Shown here: positions 56,569 through 64,000 of the stretch, in pieces
Numbering within the stretch: position 1 is the first letter of the stretch
Layout of the letters: each line of letters starts with the position of its first letter
The notes under the pieces: generated by a model
What the model was told of the DNA's origin: nothing
Database searches by the model: none
What the model saw: only the letters and a program-made list of their open reading frames with translations
Assembly: GCF_015775975.1 (NCBI RefSeq)
Contig: NZ_CP064056.1
Location: 1,798,001 to 1,862,000, forward strand
DNA: 64,000 nucleotides
Reading direction: 5' to 3'
Source: Staphylococcus lloydii
GTDB lineage: Bacteria > Bacillota > Bacilli > Staphylococcales > Staphylococcaceae
Position numbers and translations under genes: made by a program

Positions 56569-58227
56569 TTAGTTATCTTTTTTCTTTTTACCTGTTTTTC
56601 TATTGATGCTTTTATCAATTTTGACGTATTTTAAAGAAGTATCTCCACCTATTTGATGATAGAACAACCCTTTAACCTGTGGATTTGTTAGATGCGCTTC
56701 ACCTTTTTGATAGATAGGTGCGACTGGTGCGTCATGTAACAGTAATTCTTCTGCTTTTTTCATTGCTGCTTCACGCTCTTTTGGTTTTTTCAATAATGGG
56801 CCATTCGCTTCTTTAGTTAATTTATCAAATTCTTTATTACTCCAACCAGTTCTATTTTGTGAATTTCCAGTTGTCATCGTGTTTAAGAATGTAAGTGGAT
56901 CTGGATAGTCAGGGCCCCAACCAGATAATGATGCTTCATAATTTTGTGAAAGTTCTCTATTAACTCTTTGTTTAAACGGTAATTGCTGAATTTTCATAGT
57001 TACACCAGGTAAGTTCTTTTCGACTTGAGATTTGATATACTCAGCAGAAATCTTGGCATCTGGTGTATCTTCAGTATTCATTTTAAAGGTGATTTCTTTC
57101 ACACCCAATTCTTTTTTAGCTTTTTCAAGGTTTTCTTTCGCAGCTTTAGGATTATAAGTTAATGGTGACTTAATTGTATCAGCGAAATCTTTCCCATCTG
57201 TAGTTTTAGCTGTTAATTTAGAAGTGAAACCATCAAATGCTGTAGAACCATTATTCTTAACACTATCAACATAGCCTTGTTTATCAATAGCTTGAGAAAT
57301 TGCTAAACGCATTTTTTTATTTTTAAATGCAGGCACATCCTTTTGATTTAATTTTATAAAGAATGTACTTGCTAATAAACGTTTCTTAAGTGCAGGATTA
57401 TCTTTATATTTATCTACTTGGTCGGCTGTTATAGTCGTATCATCAGTTGAACCTGTATCATATAAAGAAGCACCAGCTTGTTGGTCTTTAAGAATTTTGT
57501 AGTTTACTCGGTCTAAGCTTACATGTTTTTTATCCCAATAATCATTATTTTTTACAAGTTGAATTTTATCTTCAACTTTCCAATCTTTTACCTTGAATGG
57601 TCCATTATAAACTGCTTTACTCGCTTTAGTCCCATATTGTTCACCGTATTTCTCTACAGCATGTTTATTAACAGGCATAAACACGCCAAATGCAAATAAT
57701 TCATCTATATATGGAATAGGTTTAGTTAATTCCACTTTTAGTGTGTGATCATCAACTGCTTTAACCCCTAAATCTTTTACTTTCTTTTTCCCTAAATTTA
57801 TTTCTTCAGCATTTTTAATATCGTACATTATGTATGCATATTCTGAAGCTGTATCAGGATTAATAGCACGTCTCCAAGAATATACAAAGTCATGTGCCGT
57901 TACAGGTTCACCATTAGACCATTTTGCATTTTTTCGCAATTTAATCGTAAGAGTTTTACCGCCATTAGTTTTTTCTGGCATTTCTTTAGCAACACCTGGA
58001 ATAGCTTTATCATTTTTATCTAATGTATATAAACCTTCATATACTTGGTTAAAAATATCAAATGAAACTGTATCTGTAACCAAAGCAGTGTCTAATGAAG
58101 CCATATCTTGAGGCAGTACTTTTCTAAAAACTTGTCCTTTGTCTGAATAAATGCCGTCTCCATTACTACAACCCGCTAGGAAAGTAATAAAAGCAATTAT
58201 TATTATTGGTAATTTGAATTTTTTCAT
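56569..58227 (-). CDS. oppA: Oligopeptide-binding lipoprotein OppA
   Basis: A 552-residue extracellular solute-binding lipoprotein of the SBP family 5. The lipobox LAGC places the lipidated Cys at residue 20. The family block SNGEPVTAHDFVYSWRRAINP lies near residues 103-123, and the C-terminus ends in a basic RKTGKKKKDN tail. It captures peptides for the OppBCDF permease. AAAGGGGAAGGGGGAG precedes the ATG. It is the last and most distal gene of oppBCDFA; a terminator follows. Opp3 of S. aureus, in the same locus, is the peptide-nutrition system. Confidence 0.93.
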   Translation of the reverse strand: MKKFKLPIIIIAFITFLAGCSNGDGIYSDKGQVFRKVLPQDMASLDTALVTDTVSFDIFNQVYEGLYTLDKNDKAIPGVAKEMPEKTNGGKTLTIKLRKNAKWSNGEPVTAHDFVYSWRRAINPDTASEYAYIMYDIKNAEEINLGKKKVKDLGVKAVDDHTLKVELTKPIPYIDELFAFGVFMPVNKHAVEKYGEQYGTKASKAVYNGPFKVKDWKVEDKIQLVKNNDYWDKKHVSLDRVNYKILKDQQAGASLYDTGSTDDTTITADQVDKYKDNPALKKRLLASTFFIKLNQKDVPAFKNKKMRLAISQAIDKQGYVDSVKNNGSTAFDGFTSKLTAKTTDGKDFADTIKSPLTYNPKAAKENLEKAKKELGVKEITFKMNTEDTPDAKISAEYIKSQVEKNLPGVTMKIQQLPFKQRVNRELSQNYEASLSGWGPDYPDPLTFLNTMTTGNSQNRTGWSNKEFDKLTKEANGPLLKKPKEREAAMKKAEELLLHDAPVAPIYQKGEAHLTNPQVKGLFYHQIGGDTSLKYVKIDKSINRKTGKKKKDN

Positions 58228-58245
58228 CGAACTCCCCCTTCCCCT

Positions 58246-59190
58246 TTATTGTTGAGTTTGTGTATATTTTGCTGTTAAATTTTGGGCTTCGTCGTTAGTA
58301 ACAAACACATAATGATTTGGTGTTATTTCTTGCAATGAACGTTCATTATTTTTTGATGCATCTTCTTTATATACGATTCTTTTACGTTCTTTTTCTGAAT
58401 CTGGATCCGGTTGCGGAATCGCTGATAATAAAGATTTAGTATAAGGATGCAATGGATTATGATATATCTCGTCAGAAGGTCCTAATTCAACTATTTTCCC
58501 AAAGTGCATTACCGCAATTCTATCCGAAATATATTTCACCATTGATAAATCATGCGCAATGAATAAGAAAGTAATCCCATGTTCTCGTTGTAATTTTAAT
58601 AACAGATTGACAACTTGAGCTTGAATAGAAACGTCCAAAGCTGAAATAGGTTCATCTGCAATAATAAATTCTGGTTCTACTGCCAATGCACGTGCAATAC
58701 CAATTCTTTGTCTTTGCCCACCTGAGAATTCGTGTGGATATCTATTGGCATGTTCTTTACTTAAACCAACTGTTTCCAACATGTCATAAACACGTTTCTT
58801 GCGTTCTCTAGTAGATGAAGCTAATTTATGAATATCGATGCCTTCCCCAACAATATCCATAACTTTTAATCTTGGATTTAGCGATGCATATGGATCTTGG
58901 AAAATCATTTGAATTTTTTTATTGAATTTTAATAAGTCTTTTCTATTTTTAATCTTTTGAATGTCGACGCCTTCGTAAAGGATTTCGCCACCAGAAATAT
59001 CATCTAGCTTTATGATTGCCTTACCAGTAGTTGACTTCCCGCAACCCGATTCGCCAACTAATCCAAATGTTTCTCCTTTATAAATATCAAATGAAATATT
59101 TTCAATAGCTCGAACTTCGTTTTTCTTTCCTTCATTAAAATATTGTTTTAGATTTTTCACTTCTAGTAAAGTTTCTTTATTATTGACCAT
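58246..59190 (-). CDS. oppF: Oligopeptide ABC transporter ATPase OppF
   Basis: A 314-residue cytoplasmic ATPase of the nickel/dipeptide type. Walker A GESGCGKST (about 51-59), signature FSGGQRQRIGIARAL (about 156-170), Walker B FIIADEP, and the C-terminal oligo_HPY extension NPLHPYTKSLL are all present. ATG 59190 is used, with GAAAGGGTG upstream; a TTG one codon earlier is the alternative. It overlaps the end of oppD by 11 bp, which indicates coupling. OppF pairs with OppD as a heterodimer. Confidence 0.94.
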   Translation of the reverse strand: MVNNKETLLEVKNLKQYFNEGKKNEVRAIENISFDIYKGETFGLVGESGCGKSTTGKAIIKLDDISGGEILYEGVDIQKIKNRKDLLKFNKKIQMIFQDPYASLNPRLKVMDIVGEGIDIHKLASSTRERKKRVYDMLETVGLSKEHANRYPHEFSGGQRQRIGIARALAVEPEFIIADEPISALDVSIQAQVVNLLLKLQREHGITFLFIAHDLSMVKYISDRIAVMHFGKIVELGPSDEIYHNPLHPYTKSLLSAIPQPDPDSEKERKRIVYKEDASKNNERSLQEITPNHYVFVTNDEAQNLTAKYTQTQQ

Positions 59191-60262
59191 CAAACGACAC
59201 CCTTTCTACCTGTTGCGGCTTATCGTAATTATTAGGCATGCTACGCAAACGTTTTTGAACCATTAATGGTGGATCAACATGTGGTGCACGTTCATCTAGA
59301 AGCCAAGATTTCACAAAGTGTGTCGGTGACACTTTAAACCATGGTGGCGTTTCTTTAAAATCAACATCTAAAGCAAATTTACTTCGTCGTGCAAAAGCAT
59401 CCCCTTTAGGTGGATGTAATAAATCCGGTGGCGTTCCAGGTATAGCTAATAACTCTGTGTCAGAACCAGTTGTTAAGTCTGGCATTGATGATAACAGTCC
59501 CCACGTATATGGATGCTTAGGATCATAGAATATCTCGCTCGCATTGCCTGTTTCGACCATTTGTCCACCATACATAACTGCTACTCTGTCAGCGATATTC
59601 GCTACTACACCTAAATCATGTGTAATAAAGATGATGGAAGTATCAATTTTATCTTGTAATTCTTTCATCAAATCTAATATTTGCGCTTGCATCGTTACGT
59701 CTAATGCGGTTGTCGGTTCGTCTGCAATAAGGACTTTAGGTTCACATGCTAATGCTGTTGCAATAACAATTCTTTGTCTTTGTCCACCTGAGAATTGGTG
59801 CGGATAAGCGCCAAATCGTTGTTCTGCATTAGGCAAACCAACTAAATTTAAAATTTCAAGTGCTCTTTTCTTAGCGTTTGATTTCGTATAATTTTTATGT
59901 TTAATGAGCGGTTCCATTACTTGTTTACCTATCTTCATCGTTGGATTTAATGAAGTCATAGGATCTTGGAAAATCATCGAAATATCTTTACCACGAAGTT
60001 TGATAAGCTCTTGCTCACTCTTTTTAGCTAAGTCTTCGCCAAGAAAATCTATCTTACCTTTTTTAATTCTTCCTGTATCTCCTTGGAATAATTTAGTTAT
60101 CGCCTTTGTTGTTACTGATTTCCCAGAACCAGATTCACCTACGATAGCTAAAGTCTCCCCTTTGTCTAAATAAAAATCTACACCTCTTACTGCTTGCACT
60201 TCCCCTGCGTCTATGTCAAAGGAAACATGCAAGTCGCTCACTTCTAATATTCTTTCTGACAT
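59180..60262 (-). CDS. oppD: Oligopeptide ABC transporter ATPase OppD
   Basis: A 360-residue ATPase with Walker A GESGSGKSVTTKAI (about 38-51), signature FSGGQRQRIVIATAL, Walker B VLIADEPTTALD and the His switch FITHDLG. A C-terminal oligo_HPY region (PKHPYTWGLLSSMP) precedes a charged tail. AAAGGAGGC precedes the ATG. It lies 17 bp after oppC and overlaps oppF. Both ATPases have intact catalytic motifs. Confidence 0.94.
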   Translation of the reverse strand: MSERILEVSDLHVSFDIDAGEVQAVRGVDFYLDKGETLAIVGESGSGKSVTTKAITKLFQGDTGRIKKGKIDFLGEDLAKKSEQELIKLRGKDISMIFQDPMTSLNPTMKIGKQVMEPLIKHKNYTKSNAKKRALEILNLVGLPNAEQRFGAYPHQFSGGQRQRIVIATALACEPKVLIADEPTTALDVTMQAQILDLMKELQDKIDTSIIFITHDLGVVANIADRVAVMYGGQMVETGNASEIFYDPKHPYTWGLLSSMPDLTTGSDTELLAIPGTPPDLLHPPKGDAFARRSKFALDVDFKETPPWFKVSPTHFVKSWLLDERAPHVDPPLMVQKRLRSMPNNYDKPQQVERVSFDGQ

Positions 60263-60279
60263 GATATATGCCTCCTTTG

Positions 60280-61347
60280 TTATTTACGCATTTTAGGGTC
60301 AAACGCATCGCGTAAGCCGTCACTAAATAGATAGAAGAATAATATTAATAAACTTAAAATAATGGCAGGAATAAATAATTCATGCGGATGAATAAGTAAC
60401 ATTGCACGTCCATCATTTACGAGCGACCCTAGTGAAGTTCTAGGAGCCGGCACCCCAATACCGATAAAACTTAAAAATGCCTCGAAGAAAATCGCACTTG
60501 GCACTGTAAACATAGAAGTTACAACTATTGCACCTAAAGTATTAGGTAAAATATGTTTGAATATCAATTTAGTCTTTGAACTACCTAATGTTTTAGATGC
60601 TAATACAAATTCTTGTGTTTTTAATTTTAAAAATTCGCCACGTACGACACGGCTCATTCCTATCCAACCGGTAATAGCCATCGCTAAAATAATAGTCCAT
60701 ATTGAAGGTTCAAATATCAATACGAATAAAATCACGACGATTAAGTTAGGTATTGATGCAATGATTTCGATGATACGTTGCATAATATTATCCAACCTAC
60801 CTCCAAAGAACCCAGATATCGCACCATAGACAACCCCAATAAAAATATCTAATAAGGCGGCTACGACACCGATAAATAATGAAACTTGTGTTCCTTGCCA
60901 AGTTCTCGTCCATAAATCTCTACCTAATTGGTCTGTCCCAAACCAATAATTTTCTTTAGCTCCGGCTTCTTTATAAGCATTTACACCTTGAGCACCTTCA
61001 CCATCGAATGGTAAAAAAGACACTTTATCTAACACAGGAACTTTAGGCGGTAAATTTCTACTTTGAACATTTTGATCGGAATAACTATGTGAGCTAATCA
61101 TAGGTCCTACTAGTGCTAAAATAATAATAACGATAAGCCCTATCATTCCTACCACTGCTAGTTTATTTCTTTTTAATTGACTCCAAGCGTCTTGCCAAAA
61201 GTTTTTACTCTCTCTTTGAATTTCAGGTTCTTTTTCTATGTCTGCATTGCTACGTACAAAGTCCTCAGCCATAATTGCATTTGAAGCATTTGCCATTACA
61301 GCGTTTGAAGGTTCATTATTTTCGAAACTATTTTTATTTTCTGCCAT
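60280..61347 (-). CDS. oppC: Oligopeptide permease subunit OppC
   Basis: A 355-residue membrane permease with an unusually long cytoplasmic N-terminus (about 1-65), an initial helix (VVGMIGLIVIIILALVG) and five further helices. The EAA coupling loop, SKTLGSSKTKLIFKHILPNTLG, is near 254-275. The start ATG shares one base with the oppB stop (TAATG), with AAGGAGGTAAG upstream. It forms the pore with OppB. Confidence 0.93.
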   Translation of the reverse strand: MAENKNSFENNEPSNAVMANASNAIMAEDFVRSNADIEKEPEIQRESKNFWQDAWSQLKRNKLAVVGMIGLIVIIILALVGPMISSHSYSDQNVQSRNLPPKVPVLDKVSFLPFDGEGAQGVNAYKEAGAKENYWFGTDQLGRDLWTRTWQGTQVSLFIGVVAALLDIFIGVVYGAISGFFGGRLDNIMQRIIEIIASIPNLIVVILFVLIFEPSIWTIILAMAITGWIGMSRVVRGEFLKLKTQEFVLASKTLGSSKTKLIFKHILPNTLGAIVVTSMFTVPSAIFFEAFLSFIGIGVPAPRTSLGSLVNDGRAMLLIHPHELFIPAIILSLLILFFYLFSDGLRDAFDPKMRK

Positions 61348-62273
61348 TATTTCTTACCTCCTTGTACACGAATACGTGGATCAATCACGCCATATAAAAT
61401 GTCTACAATGAAGATAGAAACGATGAATAATGTACTAAATAATATTGTAGTAGCCATTATTACAGAAAAGTCGTTTGTTGTAATTGAGCGTACGAACTGA
61501 TCCCCTAAACCAGGCACACCAAATATATTTTCAATTGTTAATGTCCCTGTTAAAATTCCTGCTAACATAGGTACGATTATTGTGATAACTGGTATTAATG
61601 CATTTCTTAACGCATGTCCGAATAATACTCTCATTGTAGAGTTCCCTTTAGCTCTAGCCATTAAAATATAATCAGAACTTAATACCTCTATCATCTCTGC
61701 TCTTATGTATCTCGCAACAGTAGCCAAAACAGTAGCTGAAAGTGCTAACGATGGTAACACAGCAGTTGAAAAACCTTCCCAACCTGCAACTGGGAACCAA
61801 TTCAATCTTACTGAGAATGCGTATTGTAATAATACAGCTAATACGAATGATGGTACTGACACAGCGATAACTGATATTACGGTGGCTGTATAATCTACCC
61901 ATGTATTTTGTCTTACAGCAGCAACTACTCCTAAAAACAGACCTAATACAATACCAATAACCATTGCTGAAAGTCCCATTTCCATTGATGGTACTAATCT
62001 AGGTTTAATCAAATCCCATACTGGTTGATTATCGTATTGGAAGGAATTACCAAAATCACCAGTAACAACATTTTTTAAATAATGACCATATTGTACTGCG
62101 ACTGGTTCATTCAACCCATACTTTTCATTCAGTATTTGTTTTTGTTCATCATTTAATTTTTCATCATTAAATGGTGAACCAGGCATAAGCTTCATTAGGA
62201 AAAAAGTGATTGATATGATAATAAACAATGACAACACCATGTAACCTAAACGCTTCAAAACATATTTAAGCAT
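61347..62273 (-). CDS. oppB: Oligopeptide permease subunit OppB
   Basis: A 308-residue permease with six helices; the EAA loop ARAKGNSTMRVLFGHALRNALIPV is near 207-230. The first gene of oppBCDFA. The upstream region carries a CodY-like box, as would fit a peptide permease repressed when branched-chain amino acids and GTP are abundant. The CodY link is known for opp genes in Gram-positives and is inferred here. Confidence 0.93.
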   Translation of the reverse strand: MLKYVLKRLGYMVLSLFIIISITFFLMKLMPGSPFNDEKLNDEQKQILNEKYGLNEPVAVQYGHYLKNVVTGDFGNSFQYDNQPVWDLIKPRLVPSMEMGLSAMVIGIVLGLFLGVVAAVRQNTWVDYTATVISVIAVSVPSFVLAVLLQYAFSVRLNWFPVAGWEGFSTAVLPSLALSATVLATVARYIRAEMIEVLSSDYILMARAKGNSTMRVLFGHALRNALIPVITIIVPMLAGILTGTLTIENIFGVPGLGDQFVRSITTNDFSVIMATTILFSTLFIVSIFIVDILYGVIDPRIRVQGGKK

Positions 62274-62316
62274 AAATCCATCCCCCTTAAATTTTCAAAA
62301 TTAACATTCCTTTCAT

Positions 62317-62331
62317 AATTTTCAGAAATAT
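62317..62331. promoter_or_regulatory. CodY-like box upstream of oppB
   Basis: AATTTTCAGAAATAT matches the CodY consensus AATTTTCWGAAAATT at 13 of 15 positions, including the whole first 12. It lies about 45 bp upstream of oppB. A weaker half-match, AATTTTCAAAATTAA, is at 62290-62304. Confidence 0.65.
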
Positions 62332-62518
62332 TAATATTATTATATATTTCTTTTACGTATTAATCAATATAGTTTTGCTTCACATTATTAAAGTAACTAA
62401 CTTATATCAATGAAATATTTTTGAGTTAATAGCTTTTTAATTCTTCATATAAAAAGGCTATTCAGTTTTAATTTGGATTCAGTTACAATTAATATACTAA
62501 GGCTTGGGAGGATTTTTT

Positions 62519-62893
62519 ATGCAGTTAATTCGTAAAATAATAATTTGGGTTTTATTCGCACCCTTATGCTCTTTCTTAATATGGATTTTTAACGACAAAT
62601 CTTTTATAAATTTTTTAAATATATTATTTTATACATCTGCCATCTTAAGTATCATTACTTTCGTTCTCATAATTGTGCAAGATGGTGTGTTTGATGTGAC
62701 AAGTTATGGTTTCCGAAAATTGAAGTATCAATTTTCCACAAAAAAGCAGCGTACATCCATGTCAGACGATGACTTTTTCAACCCCCAACAAGTAAAAAAA
62801 GACACTTATGTCGTTGCATCATGGGTCAAATATGCATTCTTTATCAATTTAATTTATTTTGTTATTACTATTGTTATTAGTTTCTCATTATAA
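62519..62893 (+). CDS. DUF3899-like membrane protein
   Basis: A 124-residue protein with three hydrophobic helices: near residues 8-24, 35-58 and 102-122. The loop between the second and third holds a charged FRKLKYQFSTKKQRTSMSDDDFFNPQQVKKDT segment, with DDDFFNP the most distinctive part. The pattern fits what I know of DUF3899; function unknown. The start is ATG 62519, with TTGGGAGGAT upstream; the outer in-frame codon overlaps that site. It is divergent from oppB, in the same place as in S. aureus. Confidence 0.7.
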   Translation: MQLIRKIIIWVLFAPLCSFLIWIFNDKSFINFLNILFYTSAILSIITFVLIIVQDGVFDVTSYGFRKLKYQFSTKKQRTSMSDDDFFNPQQVKKDTYVVASWVKYAFFINLIYFVITIVISFSL

Positions 62894-62937
62894 AAAAATG
62901 GAGTAACGACATCGTATTGATATCGTCACTCCATTTT
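62892..62937. terminator. Bidirectional terminator (DUF3899 / MFS)
   Basis: AAAAATGGAGTAACGA-type arm pairs with TCGTCACTCCATTTTT (one mismatch), with A and T runs on both sides. It lies between convergent genes. Confidence 0.85.
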
Positions 62938-62964
62938 TAGTTATATCTTAAATTTTTATAATTA

Positions 62965-64000
62965 TTAGTTCGAATCATCAATATTAGGGTTCATAAACAG
63001 GGCATAGTATAGCAAAATAAAACCAATTAATACTACCACTGCAACATAAATGGACATCATCCAAGGCGCTAAAAATGCACCGAGTATTAAACCAAATCTA
63101 GCTAATATTTGTGCACCATTGTTAGAAACCATATTAAACGTTGCGTATGTACTTCTTTGATCATGTGGAATCATTAAAAAACGACGCGCATTTTGAATAG
63201 GAGAATAAATTAATTCACCCAACGTTGCTATCACTGCAAATAAACAGAGTACCCACACATTATTTGAAAATGTCATAATAGCATAACCAAGCGTATACAA
63301 GACGATACCAATTTTAAAAACGTCTTTTTTAGAAGTCGTTGCTATCATTTTATTAACCGTAAAAGTTAAAGTTGCTACCACAACAGTATTTATAATCATA
63401 ATTAATGTAAACATTCTTACGCCATCAATTGTAAATCCAAATACATGAAATGGCTCGAATTGATTTTTTAACCTCACGACAACATAAGAATTTAAGCTTA
63501 ATTCCGCCATCATAACCATTAAATAACCTAATGTTAATATCATATAATACTTATCTTTAATCACTACATGATAGCTTTGTAAAAAGTGTTTAAATTTTGA
63601 GGTTAAATCATCTTTTTGTTTGAATACTTGCCCTACTTGATAAAATTTAGCAAATAAGTACCAACTTATGAGCATTGCTACTAAAAATAATATAAATAAC
63701 AGACGTTTATGGCTTAAATACAACAACGCACCTAACATCATACCGATAGCCGTGCCGATATTAAACATCCAATACATTAATTGATACACATATTCTCTTA
63801 CATCTTCATAAATTGCATCCATAACGGCCGCTTCAAAAATAGGTTCACTAGCCGCAAATAATAATTCGAAAAGAAAAATCGTAATACAAAATATGACCAA
63901 CCCAAATCCGTCCATCGTCACAGTTATACTTAGAATAATTAAACTTACTGCATACAAAATATGTGCCCAATTTAATATCTTTTTACGTGATAAATTATCT
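62965..64000 (-). CDS. MFS transporter, N-terminus beyond window
   Basis: A major facilitator protein whose frame is open to the right edge, with 345 codons visible. The visible part starts inside an early loop (DNLSRKKILNWAHILYA, a GxxxDRxxR-like loop between helices 2 and 3) and runs through about ten helices to the stop. The large basic central loop (QKDDLTSKFKHFLQSYH) divides the two halves. It resembles multidrug-type MFS exporters of staphylococci, but the substrate is unknown. It is convergent with the DUF3899 gene. Confidence 0.85.
   Translation of the reverse strand, partial: DNLSRKKILNWAHILYAVSLIILSITVTMDGFGLVIFCITIFLFELLFAASEPIFEAAVMDAIYEDVREYVYQLMYWMFNIGTAIGMMLGALLYLSHKRLLFILFLVAMLISWYLFAKFYQVGQVFKQKDDLTSKFKHFLQSYHVVIKDKYYMILTLGYLMVMMAELSLNSYVVVRLKNQFEPFHVFGFTIDGVRMFTLIMIINTVVVATLTFTVNKMIATTSKKDVFKIGIVLYTLGYAIMTFSNNVWVLCLFAVIATLGELIYSPIQNARRFLMIPHDQRSTYATFNMVSNNGAQILARFGLILGAFLAPWMMSIYVAVVVLIGFILLYYALFMNPNIDDSN

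Overview
This window is a core-chromosome segment of a Staphylococcus, roughly 33-35% G+C by eye. The gene order (lcpB - DUF2538 - GNAT - atl - ... - menBHDF/menA - comK - lplA - ktrD/htrA - murE - ugtP/ltaA - fabI - mgtE - nadK - relQ - yjbH - RsaE - pepF - coiA - mecA - spx - trpS - opp) and the L-Lys-type MurE motif are staphylococcal. Two things resemble the S. saprophyticus-type (novobiocin-resistant) species more than S. aureus: there is no sspABC protease operon between the aminotransferase and menB, and the autolysin has extra N-terminal repeats. The species call is inference. No complete mobile element, rRNA operon or CRISPR array is visible.

Layout. 1-8.3 kb holds a partial phosphoglucomutase and a cell-envelope block (LcpB, DUF2538, GNAT, the bifunctional autolysin Atl). 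8.3-11.8 kb has two MarR-type regulators around an acyltransferase and a PatA-like aminotransferase. 11.9-17.8 kb is menaquinone synthesis: menF-menD-menH-menB as one overlapping operon, with menA divergent. 17.8-19.4 kb carries small conserved genes. 19.5-20.1 kb is the most rearranged spot: tRNA-Asn and tRNA-Ser, with a tyrosine-recombinase tail lying between two 101-bp direct repeats, which I read as the scar of a lost integrative element.

20.2-34 kb contains comK (no AUG start at the Shine-Dalgarno), an IDEAL-domain protein, lplA, YkvS, a degenerate CPBP protein, YitT, a cytoplasmic 5'-nucleotidase-like enzyme, ktrD-htrA, a TerC manganese exporter behind a yybP-ykoY riboswitch, and the overlapping set murE-yueH-prfC. 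34-42.4 kb holds ugtP-ltaA (lipoteichoic acid anchor), yjcG, yjcH, an alanine/glycine symporter, an AI-2E transporter, a MITE-like repeat and fabI. 42.6-48.6 kb is a six-gene minus-strand operon (UPF0738, relQ, nadK, rluD-like, mgtE, CPA2 antiporter).

48.7-56.5 kb is a stress and regulated-proteolysis neighbourhood: CYTH protein, truncated haemoglobin, the Spx adaptor YjbH, the sRNA RsaE, pepF, a frameshifted coiA, the ClpC adaptor mecA, spx and trpS. 56.5-62.3 kb is the oligopeptide permease operon oppBCDFA with a CodY-like box upstream. The window ends with a DUF3899 protein and a partial MFS transporter.

Functional threads: envelope assembly and turnover (lcpB, atl, murE, ugtP, ltaA, fabI); respiration and redox (men genes, RsaE, Spx, YjbH, globin); metal and ion homeostasis (terC with riboswitch, mgtE, ktrD, CPA2); peptide nutrition (opp, pepF, CodY box); and a competence pathway in which comK and mecA are present but coiA is broken.
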